Program-made: the position numbers and the translations under genes
Notes under the pieces: generated by a model
Databases searched by the model: none
What the model saw: only the letters and a program-made list of their open reading frames with translations
Told to the model about the DNA's origin: nothing
Part shown: one piece after another, positions 61,831 through 64,000 of the stretch
Numbering within the stretch: position 1 is the first letter of the stretch
Layout of the letters: each line of letters starts with the position of its first letter
Assembly: GCF_000177235.2 (NCBI RefSeq)
Contig: NC_014829.1
Location: 3,162,001-3,226,000 of the forward strand
Reading direction: 5' to 3'
DNA from: Evansella cellulosilytica DSM 2522
Lineage (GTDB): Bacteria; Bacillota; Bacilli; Bacillales; Salisediminibacteriaceae
DNA: 64,000 bases

Positions 61831-62546
61831 TGCGTTCCTCCTTACTGGGAGAATGCAAGGCTTTAATCAGGTATGCCCAAGCGGCTTCCCTAACAAGTTG
61901 ATATAACTTGTTAATTAAACTGACTATGCCCCTTCGCTCCATTTCCATTACAGAAACTTCAAAACTACTACGGGCTGCTGCCCCACAGATTCAATTGTCA
62001 TTTCCTACAATTTAGATGCTTTGAGGTTAACTCCTCTTATCATCATCTTCTATGGTTCCGCTGTTCCTTACACTTTAGCTTTCAATTACCGTTTTAGCTG
62101 TCCTCTTTGACCCGTTAACCATCTTTTTGTCCATAGTTGGAAGGGCGCAAGACACTATTCCTTTGCTGGATTAGTATAGATTTTGCAACCACAAATACAA
62201 AACCCACGATTAAACCTCTTAAACAGAAGCGAGAAACTTCATTTTGTTTCCCTATATCTTTACGAGCCTTACGAACGAGGATTCCTGGCGAGTCAGCATG
62301 ACGGTCTTATAGCCTCCCGCTTACTTCGCTAACCACTTCTCAGGTCTACTTTTCAACGCCTTTACCGAGCTTCATACACAAAAGTAGTTAACCATTCATG
62401 CATGTCGGAGTTTCAGAGCATCGTTACCAACATTTAACGATGAGTTGGAATTACACCAACCTATTCAAGCGTAAAGTTCAAAGATATATATCTTTGCCTA
62501 GTTTTATTGCATATTTCTACGCAGATTGTCTAGGAACAACGCACAC

Positions 62547-62655
62547 TGTGATCCAAAATGTCGATGCCAAGCAGTTTTCCGCATTCAACAAGCCGTTTCG
62601 TCACATCGATATCTTCACGACTTGGTGAACACTCGCCACTAGGATGATTATGTAG
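62547..62655 (-). pseudogene. radC: radC, truncated 5' exon remnant (JAMM motif region)
   Basis: Reading on the minus strand, [20 protein letters not shown] (the JAMM zinc motif of RadC), then [15 protein letters not shown], leads up to the intron at 62546. Upstream of CTACATAAT (about 62650) the frame stops making sense and hits stop codons, so the N-terminal two thirds of radC are missing. The divergent recombinase gene begins at 62834. The break is probably the insertion junction of the element to the right. Confidence 0.82.
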
Positions 62656-62833
62656 ACTTATAGGTACACTATTAGGCGATAACTATTACATGGCGCATAT
62701 ATCCCCATCCACCATTGATATTACAACATTTTCTATTTCGCCATTCCTAAAATTAATAAGGCTAAATGTAGCAATAAATATTATAAAAAGGTAAAATATA
62801 AATAACAACATTTGAAGTAGGTAGGTCGATCAT
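62656..62833. other. Left end of an integrated element
   Basis: About 180 bp of AT-rich sequence lie between the radC break and the recombinase gene. This is where the attachment junction and the recombinase promoter should be. I cannot define the att core because the other junction is outside the window. Confidence 0.45.
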
Positions 62834-64000
62834 ATGGAGTTAAATGAATCTTACAGGTTTATTGTAAAAGAGATTAAAGAGGTTGATGGTAATAATAAAG
62901 TCGTATCGATAATGATACATGACCTAAGAACAAACATTCAAGTACCTCACCCGATTACAGAATTTATAACTGTAAAATACGCATATCATGGCAAATCATT
63001 AAATTCACAATTACTACCAGCCAGAGTAGTATGTCGTTTTCTAAACCATATTCTTAAATCAATAGATAAAAAAGACAAATTGTTCATGCAGCTATCAATT
63101 ACAGGTTTACAGAAGCTGAATCTATATCATGGTAGTAATTATATTTCTTATCTAACAAGAAATGGTTTATCGAGGAACACGATTAAATTGTATGAAGGGG
63201 TACTCACTAACTTTTTTGTGTTTTTAAGCGAGAATAACTATATCAATGAAAAGATAGAGGTTGAATTTAACTTTTACAAAGATAGAAGAACGGTTAAATC
63301 GTTATTTGAAAAAAGTCATCTGCAAACTAAATATCCTTCTTCAAGAAAATCAAATACTATTTTAAAACTAAAAGATTTCGGTAAGAATCGTTATGAGCTT
63401 ATGATTTTATTTATACAAGTGGCTAGAGCTGTTTCACCAGATATTGCATTAGGTATTTGTTTTCAGTTTTATGGTGGGTTACGTAGAGGTGAGGTTGTAA
63501 ATGTTACCAAATTGGATTTAAAGGTTATTCCAAATGAATCTATGATAGTTGACATAAAAGATAATAGACATATCTTATTTCCTCATTTGGAAGATACATC
63601 AAACGAGTTTCCAAAAAGAACAAATTATCTTAGCCCTAGGCTGTGCAAACAAATCATAATGGATATACCTTTAGTGTGGGAAGTTTACTTTGAGCATATT
63701 AAATACCTGCAAACTATGAAACCTAAAAATAAACAGGCAATATTTTTAAATAAAGATGGAAATGCAATGTCAGGTAAGGTTTATGATCGAAGGTTCAATA
63801 AAGTGAAAAAACGTTTTTTAGAGGAATTATTAAAGCAAGGCAGATATGAAGATTACACGTTATTAAGTGAAAGTTATTGGTCTACTCATATAGGTCGAGG
63901 AATTTACAGTAATATACTGTTTGACATGAAACTTACACCTACTCAAATAGCTATTGCTAGAGGTGATACTAATATTAATTCATCCATGGAGTATGTAGAC
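62834..64000 (+). CDS. Tyrosine recombinase (site-specific integrase), C-terminal end possibly beyond window
   Basis: The frame stays open from ATG 62834 to the window end (389 codons). An N-terminal SAM-like core-binding domain (NYISYLTRNGLSRNTIKLYE) is followed by the catalytic domain. Box A is YGGLRRGE with Arg217, box B is H352-x2-R355 (STHIGRGIY), and the likely catalytic tyrosine is Tyr387 in SSMEYVD, 32 residues later as expected. It abuts a truncated radC. Tn554-type transposons are known to insert in radC and encode such recombinases, so this is probably one of their relatives or another radC-targeting island. Confidence 0.85.
   Translation, partial: MELNESYRFIVKEIKEVDGNNKVVSIMIHDLRTNIQVPHPITEFITVKYAYHGKSLNSQLLPARVVCRFLNHILKSIDKKDKLFMQLSITGLQKLNLYHGSNYISYLTRNGLSRNTIKLYEGVLTNFFVFLSENNYINEKIEVEFNFYKDRRTVKSLFEKSHLQTKYPSSRKSNTILKLKDFGKNRYELMILFIQVARAVSPDIALGICFQFYGGLRRGEVVNVTKLDLKVIPNESMIVDIKDNRHILFPHLEDTSNEFPKRTNYLSPRLCKQIIMDIPLVWEVYFEHIKYLQTMKPKNKQAIFLNKDGNAMSGKVYDRRFNKVKKRFLEELLKQGRYEDYTLLSESYWSTHIGRGIYSNILFDMKLTPTQIAIARGDTNINSSMEYVD

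Larger units (their letters stand above)
59848..62546 (-). mobile_element. Group II intron inserted in radC
   Basis: The element is 2,699 nt. The 5' end on the minus strand is GTGTGCG (GUGYG consensus) and the 3' end is ...CACTAT (ends AY). Domain V is recognisable at about 59905-59943 (CCGTATGAGGTGAAAGTCTC then ACGTACGG, with GAAA loop). Domain I fills 61831-62546. It encodes a reverse transcriptase-maturase-HNH protein with an internal stop. The boundaries are fixed to the base by restoration of the RadC frame DHIIIGD on splicing. Confidence 0.9.

Noticed and set aside
1-64000. tRNA and rRNA genes
   Set aside because: I saw no cloverleaf with conserved T-loop sequence and no rRNA-like stretch on either strand; a covariance search was not possible.

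Overview
The window comes from a low-GC, endospore-forming Firmicute, most likely a member of the Bacillaceae (genus not resolved). The evidence is the block mreB-mreC-mreD-minC-minD ... spoIVFA-spoIVFB ... rplU-prp-rpmA, L27 with a cleavable N-terminal extension next to its Prp protease, YjcZ/YppG/YrzI/YvrJ/YisL-type small proteins, promoters that look like sigma-K sites, a Bacillus-type Fnr with a C-terminal cysteine cluster, and strong AGGAGG ribosome binding sites with frequent TTG/GTG starts. The binding lipoproteins are acidic, which would fit a salt- or alkali-tolerant relative, but that is inference.

Layout. 1-11 kb: end of an AI-2E-type permease, an AraC regulator divergent from a MATE exporter, then a probable amino-acid module. 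The module has a TAXI binding protein, a fused TRAP permease, an RpiR regulator, a class-III aminotransferase and a KamA-type radical SAM aminomutase whose substrate-contact positions differ from lysine 2,3-aminomutase. 11-34 kb: small housekeeping and accessory genes (FAH-fold enzyme, GNAT, B12/radical SAM protein, EamA, PAP2, pcp, DUF1659/DUF2922/YvrJ set, fnr, TetR, methyltransferase, iadA, KinB-like kinase, bdbC plus thioredoxin, two GGDEF/EAL proteins). They are separated by many hairpin-forming intergenic repeats. 34-38 kb: a PhnD-PhnC-PhnE-PhnE ABC transporter behind three PhoP-box-like hexamers. 38-43 kb: a sporulation-flavoured stretch with six tiny YjcZ proteins in alternating short and long forms, Gly/Gln-rich coat-like proteins, a YrzI protein and two micropeptide ORFs. 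43-49 kb: pstS-pstC-pstA-pstB-phoU plus an OmpR-type regulator, again behind three 10-11 bp-spaced Pho-box hexamers. 49-59 kb: the ribosomal, spore-protease and cell-shape block, with rng and a DoxX gene interspersed. 59.8-64 kb: the 3' remnant of radC, split by a 2.7-kb group II intron and cut off on its other side by an incoming element with a tyrosine recombinase that runs off the window.

How it works together. The two phosphorus transporters (Phn and Pst) look co-regulated by PhoP. The spore-coat-type genes look like a late mother-cell group. The right end is the edge of a radC-targeting mobile element. The most unusual observations are the alternating yjcZ array, the dispersed hairpin repeats (one copy carries another inside its loop with an 8-bp duplication), and the radC locus hit by two elements. 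All domain calls rest on reading the translated sequence; no search was run.
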